A DNA stretch of 64,000 bases from Thermoplasmata archaeon (GTDB taxonomy: Archaea > Thermoplasmatota > Thermoplasmata > WALJ01). Both the position numbers and the translations under genes were made by a program. The stretch covers positions 1-64,000 of the forward strand of contig JALTFR010000047.1 in assembly GCA_027006785.1 (NCBI GenBank). Direction: 5' to 3'. The notes beneath the pieces are model-generated. The model was not told the DNA's origin and made no database searches. It saw nothing but the letters and a program-made list of their open reading frames with translations. Below, one piece after another: positions 38,471 to 49,625 of this stretch. Each line of letters opens with the position of its first letter. Position 1 is the stretch's first letter.

Positions 38471-38487
38471 TTCGGGCTTTTTTGCAC

Positions 38488-39396
38488 CTATTCCTTCGAC
38501 TCATGAGGCTTTAGTTCCATACATGCCAATATATGGTTTCTGAAAAAGTCATTGAAACCCGGTTTTTGAACAGGAGCATCGAATGAAGAGAACGCATCGC
38601 CCCACACATAAAGTGTGGTGTTAGATGTTATGTTTTTTACTACGATATAATCTCCTACCTCTATTTCTTTGTCCATTGAGTAATTCCTTTCTTTTTCTAT
38701 GTTTCCCAGAAACTCACCCTCGGCGGAGAACAGTTGAAGTTCCGGGTTCACCTCTGTCCATGAATCTTCGGATATTACTGTAAAAGTTACAGTGGACCAA
38801 GAGATGGGCGTGTTTGTAGGGAGAAACAAATCGTTCACCGCCATAATGAAACTACCGTTTCCAGTGTTGTTCACATCCAAGGATACAAAGGAAAAATGTC
38901 CCAACTCAATTGAGGTGATAAGATTCATCAATAGCTCTCTATTATAAACTGGGTCGATACATGAAAGACTATCAGAAGTGTCATTGCATCCTGTAATATG
39001 TCTTTCTGCATTCAATTTGAATTCTACTACATTGCCTTCTTTAAAATAATTACTTCTATCCCCTGAAAATATCAGAGGAAAATCTCCAGAACTTTCAAAA
39101 TAAACAACCGTATAAATATCTATATTGTCTAAGTAAACCATATAATTTCTACATTTTTCTACTTTTGGAACCGAAAATATGTTGGACCGAATAACTCTGT
39201 CTCGAATGTTGAATGTAGTATTGTCTGGAAGATCTCCATGTAGGGCCCCTTTTTTGATTGCCTCGTCTACCGTGAGATATCCTTCATCTTCTTCGCTATT
39301 GAAATAGAAGTACGTCACGGTTCCTGAAAGCAGGAGAACTGCCACAAGGGTTAGTGCTATTGCGACGGGTTTCTTTCTTTTACCACGAGCATCCAC
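38488..39396 (-). CDS. membrane-anchored extracytoplasmic protein
   Basis: N-term KRKKPVAIALTLVAVLLLSGTVTYFYF TM anchor; beta-rich ectodomain. Confidence 0.65.
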   Translation of the reverse strand: MDARGKRKKPVAIALTLVAVLLLSGTVTYFYFNSEEDEGYLTVDEAIKKGALHGDLPDNTTFNIRDRVIRSNIFSVPKVEKCRNYMVYLDNIDIYTVVYFESSGDFPLIFSGDRSNYFKEGNVVEFKLNAERHITGCNDTSDSLSCIDPVYNRELLMNLITSIELGHFSFVSLDVNNTGNGSFIMAVNDLFLPTNTPISWSTVTFTVISEDSWTEVNPELQLFSAEGEFLGNIEKERNYSMDKEIEVGDYIVVKNITSNTTLYVWGDAFSSFDAPVQKPGFNDFFRNHILACMELKPHESKE

Positions 39397-39436
39397 AAAA
39401 AGAAAATATCATCATGTCATTTAAGATTTTCGACAT

Positions 39437-39545
39437 GGGCGATGCCCGACCGGATTTGTTCAAACGAGCAAAACTTGTTTTGCGACCAAGCCTTCTAAAA
39501 GAAGGCGGACTCAGAACTATCGTTCCTCGGCAGGACTTCTGGAAC
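39437..39545 (+). pseudogene. decayed tRNA-Leu-like sequence with hairpin inserts
   Basis: gatgcccgaccgg...gttcaaa, two perfect hairpins, then ggcggactcagaactatcgttcctcggcaggacttc resembling Leu anticodon and variable arms. Confidence 0.45.
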
Positions 39546-39666
39546 GAAGTCTAAGGTTTGCTCAGCGGGCCCACTCGGCTTTTTCCGAGGCGATGGGCGA
39601 GGCGCGGACTTTGATTCTTTCCCAATCCTTTTTATACCGGGGAGCGCTCCACTTTCAGGTGATGCC

Positions 39667-39990
39667 TTGAAGGTAGAGAACGGAGATTATGTGGAGGTGA
39701 ACTACACCGGAAGGCTTGAGGATGGAAGGCTCTTCGATTCCTCAATAGAGGAGGTTGCGAAGGAGTCTATGTTCTACGACCCGAGCAGAGAGTATGAGCC
39801 ACTGGGTTTCGTTGTGGGCGAGGGGATGCTCATAGAGGGCTTTGAGAAGGGAGTGCTGGGCATGGAGCTCGGGGAGAAGAAGGAGATAAGGATACCTCCT
39901 GAGCAGGCATACGGAACATCGGGAGCTCACCCGCTGGCAGGAGAGACCCTCATATTCGAGATAGAGGTAGTGAAGATAGAGAAGGCCTGA
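39667..39990 (+). CDS. FKBP-type peptidyl-prolyl isomerase
   Basis: [38 protein letters not shown]. Confidence 0.93.
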   Translation: MKVENGDYVEVNYTGRLEDGRLFDSSIEEVAKESMFYDPSREYEPLGFVVGEGMLIEGFEKGVLGMELGEKKEIRIPPEQAYGTSGAHPLAGETLIFEIEVVKIEKA

Positions 39991-39991
39991 T

Positions 39992-41212
39992 ATGAAGGAG
40001 ATGGGCATAAGAGAGCTTGCAAAATATCCTTTTCTAAGAGAAGCCCATGAGTTCGTTAAGGAAAGCGGTGTCTCTCTCGACGAGGTCCTGTCAGCCCCTC
40101 CTGAAAATAACCTGCCGCTTCAGGATGCGTGGAACCGCGTCTTCGGTGCCTTTGCCGGAAATATCGCCTTCATCCCGGGAGTCAGGGATGCGCTCTGGTC
40201 GATGCTTATAAAGAGATACCACGGAGAGGACATTGATGCAGGTGAGATAGAGCTTGCTGCCCGCTCCTCCGTGTCTGCCTATCTCTCGGCCGAAGAGGTC
40301 TATGTCCCCTCCTCGGAAGAGGCTCTTGAAGCAAGAATTCTCTCCTACCCTCTTGCAAGAATACTTGTCTCGTGCATCGGAGATAGACGGTTTATGAGGA
40401 GGTATGCTCTTAAAGAGGCCGAACTCTTCAGAAAACTGCTTCAATCCGATTTTGAGATTATGGGGGACTTCAGCTTCCTTCATGATGTGGGGAAAGAGCT
40501 CGGGTTGAACATAGAAATAAGCAGTGACCGTGCAGCGATGGACGTTGCAGGTTACGTCAAGAACACGGCTCAGATGAAGGACAGAAGAAAACACCTCCTG
40601 TTTCAGGATGTCAGAGGGGGCATGGTATATTTCACCCGCAGGCCGGGAGAAGAAGAGATGGCCTACATGTCCGTCATATTCCGCTCTTTTCAACAGGCCC
40701 TCCAGAACAGGCTTGATATGGAACTACCTCTTGATATCCCTGACGATATGTGCAGTGAGCTGTTCATACCCGTGAACCTTCTGGGCTTCGTAATAAATGA
40801 GAGGTATGATAACTACTCCATCGGAAAGCTCGGTGATGTTGAGACGGACAAGTTCCCTCCGTGCATGAAATGGCTGCTGGGAATGGCCAAAGAAGGGGTC
40901 AATCTGCCGCACAGCGGGCGCTTCGCACTAACTGCCTTCCTCAATAAAGTCGGTATGGAAATTGACGACATAGTGGCGGTTTTCTCGGCATCTCCGGATT
41001 TCAACGAGTCCATTACAAGGTATCAGGTCAAGCATATCGCTGGTGAGATATCCGGGACCGAGTACACGCCGCAGAAATGCAGTGTGATGGTGTCAGAGGG
41101 GCTCTGCCACAACCCTGATGAACTCTGCAAAAAGAAGTGGATGAACCACCCTCTCACCTATTATCGTGTGAAAAAAGAGGGTGAAAGAAGAAAAAGGAAA
41201 AGGAAGGGTTGA
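39992..41212 (+). CDS. priL: DNA primase large subunit
   Basis: LPHSGRFALTAFLNKVGM, YQVKHIAGE, C-term Cys pattern YTPQKCSVM...GLCHNPDELCKKKWMNHPLTYY. Confidence 0.93.
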   Translation: MKEMGIRELAKYPFLREAHEFVKESGVSLDEVLSAPPENNLPLQDAWNRVFGAFAGNIAFIPGVRDALWSMLIKRYHGEDIDAGEIELAARSSVSAYLSAEEVYVPSSEEALEARILSYPLARILVSCIGDRRFMRRYALKEAELFRKLLQSDFEIMGDFSFLHDVGKELGLNIEISSDRAAMDVAGYVKNTAQMKDRRKHLLFQDVRGGMVYFTRRPGEEEMAYMSVIFRSFQQALQNRLDMELPLDIPDDMCSELFIPVNLLGFVINERYDNYSIGKLGDVETDKFPPCMKWLLGMAKEGVNLPHSGRFALTAFLNKVGMEIDDIVAVFSASPDFNESITRYQVKHIAGEISGTEYTPQKCSVMVSEGLCHNPDELCKKKWMNHPLTYYRVKKEGERRKRKRKG

Positions 41213-41262
41213 TCCTGGGTTCCTGCCAGAACAGTATTAAATATGAAGTTCGACTCCGGCAT

Positions 41263-42249
41263 GTGCTTCTCTCGGACTTCGACTACGAACTGCCAAAGGA
41301 CCTCATAGCCCAGCAACCTGCTGAACCCAGGGACGCATCACGCCTTATGGTGCTTGACAAAGGCCTGGAGCACAGGATTTTCAGAGATTTGCTGGAATAT
41401 TTCTCTTCCGGGGATGTTATGGTGATAAACGATACCCGGGTACTGAAAGCCAGGATATTCGGAAGAAAGGATACGGGAGGCAGAATAGAGGCGCTCATCC
41501 TCAGACAGATAGAGGGCGATGTCTGGGAGGCGCTCGTCAAAGGCAGGATAAGGGAGGGCACGGTTCTGGACTTCTCGGGGCACACTGCTAGGGTTCTTAG
41601 AAAGGACGAGGGAAAGGCGGAACTCAGGTTCTCCGAGGATCCGAGGGCAATAATGGAGGAGCAGGGGATATACCCGCTGCCGCCCTATATCAAGGAATAC
41701 GATGGGGATCTGGAAAGATATCAGACGGTCTTCGCAGATAAGGACGGTGCCGTGGCCGCGCCGACGGCAGGCCTGCACTTCACTCCCGAACTCCTGAAAG
41801 AGATTGAAAAGAAAGGCGTGGACATCGTGAACATAACCCTGCATGTTGGCTGGGGAACATTCAAACCCGTGAAGGTGGAGAACATAGAGGAGCACAGGAT
41901 GGAAAAGGAGTGGTACGAGATAAGCAGAGATGCGGCGGAGCGCATAAACGGAAGGGAAGGGAGGTTGTTCGCAGTGGGAACCACATCCGTGAGAACGCTT
42001 GAGAGCGCTTCCGTGGACGGCGCTGTGCTTCCGGGCTCCGGGGAGACCGATCTGTTCATATATCCGGGATATGAGTTCAAAAGCGGTATGGACGCCCTTA
42101 TTACCAATTTCCACCTTCCGAAGAGCACACTATTGATGCTGGTGAGCGCCTTCGCAGGTCATGATAGGATAATGAATGCGTATCGCATCGCTGTTCGGGA
42201 GAGGTACAGGTTCTTTTCCTTCGGTGATGCTATGCTTATTTTTAGATGA
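41263..42249 (+). CDS. queA: S-adenosylmethionine:tRNA ribosyltransferase-isomerase
   Basis: FDYELPKDLIAQQPAEPRDASRLMVLD, PTAGLHFTPELL, HVGWGTFKPV, TNFHLPKSTLLMLVSAF. Confidence 0.97.
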   Translation: MLLSDFDYELPKDLIAQQPAEPRDASRLMVLDKGLEHRIFRDLLEYFSSGDVMVINDTRVLKARIFGRKDTGGRIEALILRQIEGDVWEALVKGRIREGTVLDFSGHTARVLRKDEGKAELRFSEDPRAIMEEQGIYPLPPYIKEYDGDLERYQTVFADKDGAVAAPTAGLHFTPELLKEIEKKGVDIVNITLHVGWGTFKPVKVENIEEHRMEKEWYEISRDAAERINGREGRLFAVGTTSVRTLESASVDGAVLPGSGETDLFIYPGYEFKSGMDALITNFHLPKSTLLMLVSAFAGHDRIMNAYRIAVRERYRFFSFGDAMLIFR

Positions 42250-42341
42250 CGTCATATTGTTTTTGACAGATGCGCTTTTAAAAGAAAGTTTTATTAAGTA
42301 AAAGGTAAATGCCTGAGTACCTATCGAAGGAGGACAGAAAT

Positions 42342-44534
42342 ATGAGAAAAAATTCAAAGGTGGCTTTGAGCCTGTTCATCGTGTTTGCGATGGTAGCGGT
42401 TGCTTTCTTCGTCACGCCGGTCAATGCTTTTGACCAGGTACATAAAAGAGTAGAGGTGGGTGCGACGAACCCTTCCTCCGTGACTTTTGAGGACATTGCA
42501 TGGAGACGAGGATATGGTGGAGAAGACCCGGAGAGCTATTCCTACGCCATTGCGGTTGGATACAAGGACAATGGCGGGGGAAGTATCAGCGGGGCCATCT
42601 ACAGATATGACCCGCAGAATCCGGGAAATCCCTGGATTGAGATCACTTATGGTAACAATGCAAATCAGAAATATTATGCTGTTGTGTACGACAACTATTC
42701 CATGTCAGATACCTTCTATGTCCTTGGAACTGACATCTCAACCTCCAAGGCTGTGTCCCTTAAAGTGGAGTCTGCAAACAGTGCGAGCCCTATTGTCTCC
42801 GATTTCAGCCCCGGCAGCGGAGCTTCGGTCTTCTACGGAGCTTACTTTGATGGCAGTATGGAAGATGGGGGGTCTCTCTTCGCAGTAGGAACCGACGGTT
42901 CAAATGGTGTCATAATGCATTGGAGCCCCGGCGGTGATGCTATATGGAACAGTGTCGCAAGCACCGGATCTGGAGACTCCCTGAGTGCTGTCACCTACGG
43001 AAACGGAAATCTCACGGTAGTTGGAAATAACTCCGGAGCAGGCTCTGCGGTTGCATACTTCTATTGTCTGACGAACAACACCCTTATGACCCTTAACGTT
43101 CCATCGGATGCCATGGACTTCCGTGATGTGGCATGGATGCCCTACAATCCGGGAAGCAATAGTGACAGATACGGTCTGATAGTTGGAAAGAACAGTTCGG
43201 GAGATGGCTTCGTGTGGGGAGTGTTCTCTGACAAGAGCTTTGCTAATGCCTTCGGACTTGCTCCGAACACCCCTGTTCTGAATGCTGTTTCATGGAACTG
43301 GAACGGTAGTTTCGCCATGATGGTCGGGGATTACGGAAGCATATACATGTACTATGACAAGGATGAAGGTGTGGTGGTTAACTGGACAGATAAGAGTTTC
43401 AACGGAGATCTGTTCGGTGTGGCCATAAAAGAGCCGGGTAGCCCGGGATATGGGCTTTCGGTTGGAAACAGTGCTTCTCCTATCATATCCTATCAGGTAT
43501 CTGATTCGAGCACCCACATAAGCGTTGATACCGCATACCCGCACATAACACGCGTTGAGTTCAGGGATCAGTCCAACGTCAACAGGGTTAACCAGCAGGT
43601 AGATGTCGGAGACACGTATTATTTCCTTGTTGACTCCTATTACAATGTGAGCGGGACGGATGAGTGGGGTAGCATTGATATCAGCATAAAGGCATGGTAT
43701 GACGGCAACTCAGAGATTATGTCGTTCAGCAACGCACCTGCAGGCGGGAACATAAGGTTTGAGATAGACTATGATGACGGTACCGGCTCATGGAACCTTG
43801 TTGAGCCTTCCACCGGAGAGATCGTGCTTGGTAGTGCCGGAACCCCCTATACCTACAAAGACGTAGACGGGAATATACACCATGTGGTGAGCATCAATAT
43901 GACCATCACACAGCAGATAAGATATGCTCCCGGAGACGGTTCCTGGGATGCGGCAACCAACAATCACATTGCCAGCGACGCTTTCAACGATGCAGATAGC
44001 TGGAACTTCAATGTGACCGTAGTGGACAGTAAACATCCTTCTGCGAAAGACTTCTGGTGTGATGAGTTCGGAATCTATGCATATACGGAGGTCGGTGCAC
44101 AGGACAACCCCGAAGGTGCTGGACCTCCGGGCAGTACCATATATCTCAATCGCCCCAGTAAGCTTATAGTGAAGAGCAACCTTCCGTACTATGTTACTGT
44201 CAATGTCACGGACCTGACCTCAACCTCCGGCCACAAGATAACAAGGGACAACATATATGTGCTCAATGCGAATGGTACTGACAACACTTCCGCTAACAGT
44301 GCGATCTACACATGGACCAATTTCCAAAACGGAGATCTTTTCGTCTGGGGAACCCCGGGCAGCCCTCCATCAACCATGCTGCCTGTTGACAACGGTCTTT
44401 ACACCGTGGGTGGCAAAGGAGTCTATGACACTGCCTCGTTCACACCTGTGGAATGGAAAGTGGTTGTTTCTACCAGCATCCCGGAGGACCATTTCCAGGC
44501 AACGATAACATACAACATCGGGTACAACTCGTAA
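42342..44534 (+). CDS. secreted surface protein with repetitive beta-propeller-like N-terminal half
   Basis: Signal peptide KVALSLFIVFAMVAVAFFVTPVNA; recurring G-x-DGSxG units; ribosome-binding-like aggagg upstream. Confidence 0.75.
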   Translation: MRKNSKVALSLFIVFAMVAVAFFVTPVNAFDQVHKRVEVGATNPSSVTFEDIAWRRGYGGEDPESYSYAIAVGYKDNGGGSISGAIYRYDPQNPGNPWIEITYGNNANQKYYAVVYDNYSMSDTFYVLGTDISTSKAVSLKVESANSASPIVSDFSPGSGASVFYGAYFDGSMEDGGSLFAVGTDGSNGVIMHWSPGGDAIWNSVASTGSGDSLSAVTYGNGNLTVVGNNSGAGSAVAYFYCLTNNTLMTLNVPSDAMDFRDVAWMPYNPGSNSDRYGLIVGKNSSGDGFVWGVFSDKSFANAFGLAPNTPVLNAVSWNWNGSFAMMVGDYGSIYMYYDKDEGVVVNWTDKSFNGDLFGVAIKEPGSPGYGLSVGNSASPIISYQVSDSSTHISVDTAYPHITRVEFRDQSNVNRVNQQVDVGDTYYFLVDSYYNVSGTDEWGSIDISIKAWYDGNSEIMSFSNAPAGGNIRFEIDYDDGTGSWNLVEPSTGEIVLGSAGTPYTYKDVDGNIHHVVSINMTITQQIRYAPGDGSWDAATNNHIASDAFNDADSWNFNVTVVDSKHPSAKDFWCDEFGIYAYTEVGAQDNPEGAGPPGSTIYLNRPSKLIVKSNLPYYVTVNVTDLTSTSGHKITRDNIYVLNANGTDNTSANSAIYTWTNFQNGDLFVWGTPGSPPSTMLPVDNGLYTVGGKGVYDTASFTPVEWKVVVSTSIPEDHFQATITYNIGYNS

Positions 44535-45698
<1,164 letters not shown>

Positions 45699-45885
45699 CA
45701 CTGCCAAACCCCTGCTCTGGCAAGAGCATTCATTCGATATTCGAAAACTGATATTATAGGGGATTGTGATAACAAAGAATATTTTCAAAGAAGAGAAAAT
45801 AAAGGGAAAAACGGTTTATTTCATTCCTGCTTGGGTGTGGGCCCTGATATATTCTGCCCCTGTCAGAAAGCCTTAAAATTTCCGT

Positions 45886-46902
45886 GTGTCCTGTGATTCC
45901 ATGAAAAGGATTTCTATGGAGCGCTCCGGAGGCGAGGACAGCATATGGACTTCATGTCATGATGAGACAGGAAAAGCGGTGCTTGTCGGGAGCCTGAAAA
46001 GAGACGGCAAATATGGCGTTATGATGAGGGGTGTGAGCGCATCCGGAGAGGTGTTGTGGGGGAAGATGCATGAACTCGAATGCCAGTGCGAGGTTAATGC
46101 CGTTGTTGCCGTTATAAGAGAGAAGAAAGGTTACCTTATGGGTGGTAACGCCTGCGGGACTCCGACGAAAGAAGGGGGCCGGGACTGGAAAGCCTATCTT
46201 CTCAGGACCGATGGGACGGGAAATCCTGTTATGGAAAGGTTCTGGGAACCGGGAGAGAACAGCGCCGTATATTCGGTGAAAGAACATGGAGAGGGCTTTA
46301 TCTGTGCCGGTGCAACTGAAAAAGACGAGGTGAAGTATGTGTTTATGACAAAAACGGATGACCTCCTAAGGTCTGTGGAAACCGTCCGTTTCGGTCCGTA
46401 TGAGAACACTATTGTCGGAGGTCTGTCCGAAAGCGTCCTCTCCTATTCCTTCATGCGTGACGGCAGATGGAGTGGTAAGGTCTTAGAATTCGATGAGGAT
46501 TTGAAAGAAAAAAGATCCCTTGCAGAACTCGATGGGCTCCAGATATACTCGTCTAACATCTTCGATGAAGGTATCTTCATATCGGGAGAAAGGGAAGGAA
46601 AGACGTATGTGGGAAAGGTTCTCCTCGAAGGAGATATTGTGGAATACCTAAAAGGCCCGGGCGTTATCACCTCAATCAAATCCTTCGATGGTTGTGCGCT
46701 CCTTGCCGGTGATCTGAAGGGGAATCCGTATGTCGCTATTCTGGACCGAGATATGAATATCGTGGAAGAACACAGAGAAACCGGGATTTCTGGATGGTTT
46801 GAAGATGTCTGCAGTCCGGATGGGAGACATCTCCTTGCAGTTGGATACTCTCTGAAGGACAGAGGCGCTCTCTCCGTGCTTCTTGAAAAAGAGAGCCTCT
46901 GA
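45886..46902 (+). CDS. beta-propeller-like protein
   Basis: Repeating beta-strand pattern, no signal peptide seen. Confidence 0.6.
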   Translation: MSCDSMKRISMERSGGEDSIWTSCHDETGKAVLVGSLKRDGKYGVMMRGVSASGEVLWGKMHELECQCEVNAVVAVIREKKGYLMGGNACGTPTKEGGRDWKAYLLRTDGTGNPVMERFWEPGENSAVYSVKEHGEGFICAGATEKDEVKYVFMTKTDDLLRSVETVRFGPYENTIVGGLSESVLSYSFMRDGRWSGKVLEFDEDLKEKRSLAELDGLQIYSSNIFDEGIFISGEREGKTYVGKVLLEGDIVEYLKGPGVITSIKSFDGCALLAGDLKGNPYVAILDRDMNIVEEHRETGISGWFEDVCSPDGRHLLAVGYSLKDRGALSVLLEKESL

Positions 46903-46914
46903 TTCCCGGATATG

Positions 46915-47289
46915 TCATTTACCGGGAGCGCTATATTCAACGCTTTTCACCTTCAGCTCGTAATTCCCCCATTCCTCATTATACCTTAGAGTGCCCGTCA
47001 CTGTTGCGCTCCCCTCCTGTATGGTTTCGTTACCGTAATATGTGCACCTGAGCGAGTAGTTGCCTTCTTTGAGGTAAAAGGTCGTGAGGTTTCCGTACTC
47101 CTTTATCCCGCTGATGTTGCCTTCAACCGTGATATCTTTGTTCAGGTATTTCTGAGGGTTCTTAAGTACCTGTGATGGCGTTAGGATCGGGTTCTGTGTC
47201 TCCATGCTGGCAGAGAGAGCGTAGAGCGCTGCCGTGCCGATTATCGCAACCGCTATGGCGAGGTAAAGGAGCTTTTCCCTCTTTTCCAC
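46915..47289 (-). CDS. membrane-anchored OB-fold (CcmE-like) protein
   Basis: N-term TM, then LTPSQVLKNPQKYLNKDITVEGNISGIKEYGNLTTFYLKEG. Confidence 0.6.
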   Translation of the reverse strand: MEKREKLLYLAIAVAIIGTAALYALSASMETQNPILTPSQVLKNPQKYLNKDITVEGNISGIKEYGNLTTFYLKEGNYSLRCTYYGNETIQEGSATVTGTLRYNEEWGNYELKVKSVEYSAPGK

Positions 47290-47356
47290 GATACTGCATC
47301 GGTTTGAGGTTTAAACACTTTCGGGAAGTTTTTTAAGCCTGAGGCGATGGGGGTGC

Positions 47357-48286
47357 ATGGACCTGAAACCTGTGAAGGACATTGAAATCCAGAAGGGGAT
47401 GAGCGCCGACGCCCTTGTGAGAGCGATGTACGAGGCCGGGGGATTCACGGCGAAGAACCTCGGAATCGGAGTGAACATACTTGAGAAGATGTTCAAGGAG
47501 GAGAAGATATTCAATTTCCTCTCATTTCCCGCATGCATTCTGGCGACTGGCACCAGAGGAGTCATTCTTGAGCTCGTGAAGAGAAAGCTTGTGCACGGCA
47601 TAATCACCACATGCGGAGCGCTGGACCACGACCTTGCGCGCTCCTGGGCCGACTACTACCACGGCACATTCTTCGCGGACGATGCCGAGCTCCATCAGGA
47701 AGGCATTAACAGGCTTGGGAATGTCTTCGTGCCCAACGAGTCCTACGGAATACCGCTGGAGGAGCATATGCAGCCCATACTTCAGGAGATATACGACTCC
47801 GGAGTGCGCGAGATATCCACGAAGGAACTTGCATGGGAGTTCGGGAAGCGCATGGACGAGCGCTCCTTCCTTTACTGGGCATGGAAGAACGAGATACCCG
47901 TCTTCATACCCGGAATAACCGACGGTGCCTTCGGCTCGCAGATATGGAGCTTCTGGCAGGACCACAAGGATTTTCATGTGAATCTGTTCAAGGACGAGCA
48001 GGACCTTGCGGATATAGTCTTCGTGGCAGAGAAGACCGGAGCGCTCATGATCGGCGGAGGGATATCAAAGCACCACACGATATGGTGGAACCAGTTCAGG
48101 GATGGCCTCGATTATGCGGTGTATGTGACCACTGCCGTTGAGTACGACGGTTCCCTTTCGGGTGCCAGGGTCAGGGAAGCCGTGTCCTGGGGAAAGGTCA
48201 GGGAGGATGCTGACTATGTCACCATAGATGGAGATGCCACGGTGCTTCTGCCCCTGATGATAGCCTCTGTTCTGGAGCGCCTCTGA
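47357..48286 (+). CDS. dys: deoxyhypusine synthase
   Basis: TTCGALDHDLARSW, WAWKNEIPVFIPGITDGAFGSQ, GGGISKHHTIW. Confidence 0.97.
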   Translation: MDLKPVKDIEIQKGMSADALVRAMYEAGGFTAKNLGIGVNILEKMFKEEKIFNFLSFPACILATGTRGVILELVKRKLVHGIITTCGALDHDLARSWADYYHGTFFADDAELHQEGINRLGNVFVPNESYGIPLEEHMQPILQEIYDSGVREISTKELAWEFGKRMDERSFLYWAWKNEIPVFIPGITDGAFGSQIWSFWQDHKDFHVNLFKDEQDLADIVFVAEKTGALMIGGGISKHHTIWWNQFRDGLDYAVYVTTAVEYDGSLSGARVREAVSWGKVREDADYVTIDGDATVLLPLMIASVLERL

Positions 48287-48324
48287 GGGCAATCTTTTTA
48301 ATACCCCTTCTTTCTCGTGGTAAT

Positions 48325-48486
48325 ATGAAGGACTGGATAATCTCTCTACTGGTGTGGCTCATACTGCCCGCTCTTCTTCTTGCGATAGTCATACCCTTCT
48401 ACTTCAACATATTCTGGGTGATGATGCTCTTCACCTGGCTGGGATTCGGCTTTTTCATCATCAATCCGAGCGCAGAGAGTCAGTGA
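48325..48486 (+). CDS. 53-aa membrane protein (below ORF-track cutoff)
   Basis: MKDWIISLLVWLILPALLLAIVIPFYFNIFWVMMLFTWLGFGFFIINPSAESQ*. Confidence 0.55.
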   Translation: MKDWIISLLVWLILPALLLAIVIPFYFNIFWVMMLFTWLGFGFFIINPSAESQ

Positions 48487-48547
48487 TTGCGTCCGCCCTG
48501 CCCCTTTGTACCAAAGAATATTTATGCATGATGTGAATCGGTATTCT

Positions 48548-49582
48548 ATGAATGAAAGAGGCCTTGCAGCCCTTCTCGTAGTGCTTCTCATATTCTCGCC
48601 TGGCTTAACAGTGGCCCTCGGAGATGAACAGGGTTCCGGAGGCTTATTTCCTGCTCCGTATCAGCCAATCTTTATTCCGGGCTATCTTTCATTCACATTT
48701 GACGGAGAAAAAGGCCTTATAGATAACATATCGCTGAACAATACGCTTCTCATCGAGAGCGTCGTTCTTCCATGCGAGTATCGTTTTGATGAGAACATGG
48801 CAGGATTTGAGGGTTCTTTCTCTTCTTCCGACTATGAAATAAGTTATAAAGCGAACGAGACACCATCCATAAGGATAACCGCCCTGAAAGATATGCACTG
48901 TTCAATCGGGTGGTCCGGAGCGCTACGGATATCCGATGGTGCTTTTGAGATATCCAGATACGGGTCTGTAGCTGTAATTGTGACTGACGGAGAGATGGAC
49001 AAATCAGGCAGTGTCTCTCTGGAAAAGGGAGATGTACTGATTATGAGGTTCTCTGGGACCTCCAACACTCCTGAGATGGACCTTATGAAGGCCCTTGCTC
49101 AATCCAGAATCGGAGCTGAAATCTCGGTCAGCGGCAATGAGTGGAGTTCCATGAATTACGATGAGATGAACGTCACAGCTCTGAAGATGAGACCCGGTCT
49201 CTGGTCCTTCAGGGTAAGTTCCTCAGACCATCGTGGAAAATGCCTCGTCTTTCATCTGAATGAAAGCTCGTCCGACAGTAAGATCTCTGTCATTGTGGAC
49301 GGGCATCCTGCAAAAATGGGCGGATATTATGACACTCTTTTTTCCTCCGGAAACTCAACCGTATGGAATATGACGGGCAAAAATGGCGAAAGAACGGTCT
49401 ATGTCTATACCCCGTCATTATCGGAGCACGTGATAAGCATCGAGGAAGAGAGGCCGGGTGCTCCTGCCGCAACGGTAACTCCTGCTGGCCCCCCTGCATC
49501 GGAAACTGTGTTCATACCGGTATTGCTGGCAATTGCGATATCTGCCGGTGCTCTTTTTGCTGCTATTCGGCGAAAGAGGTAG
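48548..49582 (+). CDS. secreted protein with C-terminal TM anchor
   Basis: Signal peptide NERGLAALLVVLLIFSPGLTVALG; C-term TVFIPVLLAIAISAGALFAAIRRKR. Confidence 0.7.
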   Translation: MNERGLAALLVVLLIFSPGLTVALGDEQGSGGLFPAPYQPIFIPGYLSFTFDGEKGLIDNISLNNTLLIESVVLPCEYRFDENMAGFEGSFSSSDYEISYKANETPSIRITALKDMHCSIGWSGALRISDGAFEISRYGSVAVIVTDGEMDKSGSVSLEKGDVLIMRFSGTSNTPEMDLMKALAQSRIGAEISVSGNEWSSMNYDEMNVTALKMRPGLWSFRVSSSDHRGKCLVFHLNESSSDSKISVIVDGHPAKMGGYYDTLFSSGNSTVWNMTGKNGERTVYVYTPSLSEHVISIEEERPGAPAATVTPAGPPASETVFIPVLLAIAISAGALFAAIRRKR

Positions 49583-49625
49583 GTCGTTATGGCATTTGCT
49601 GAATGAGTTTTAGCAAGATTTAAAA

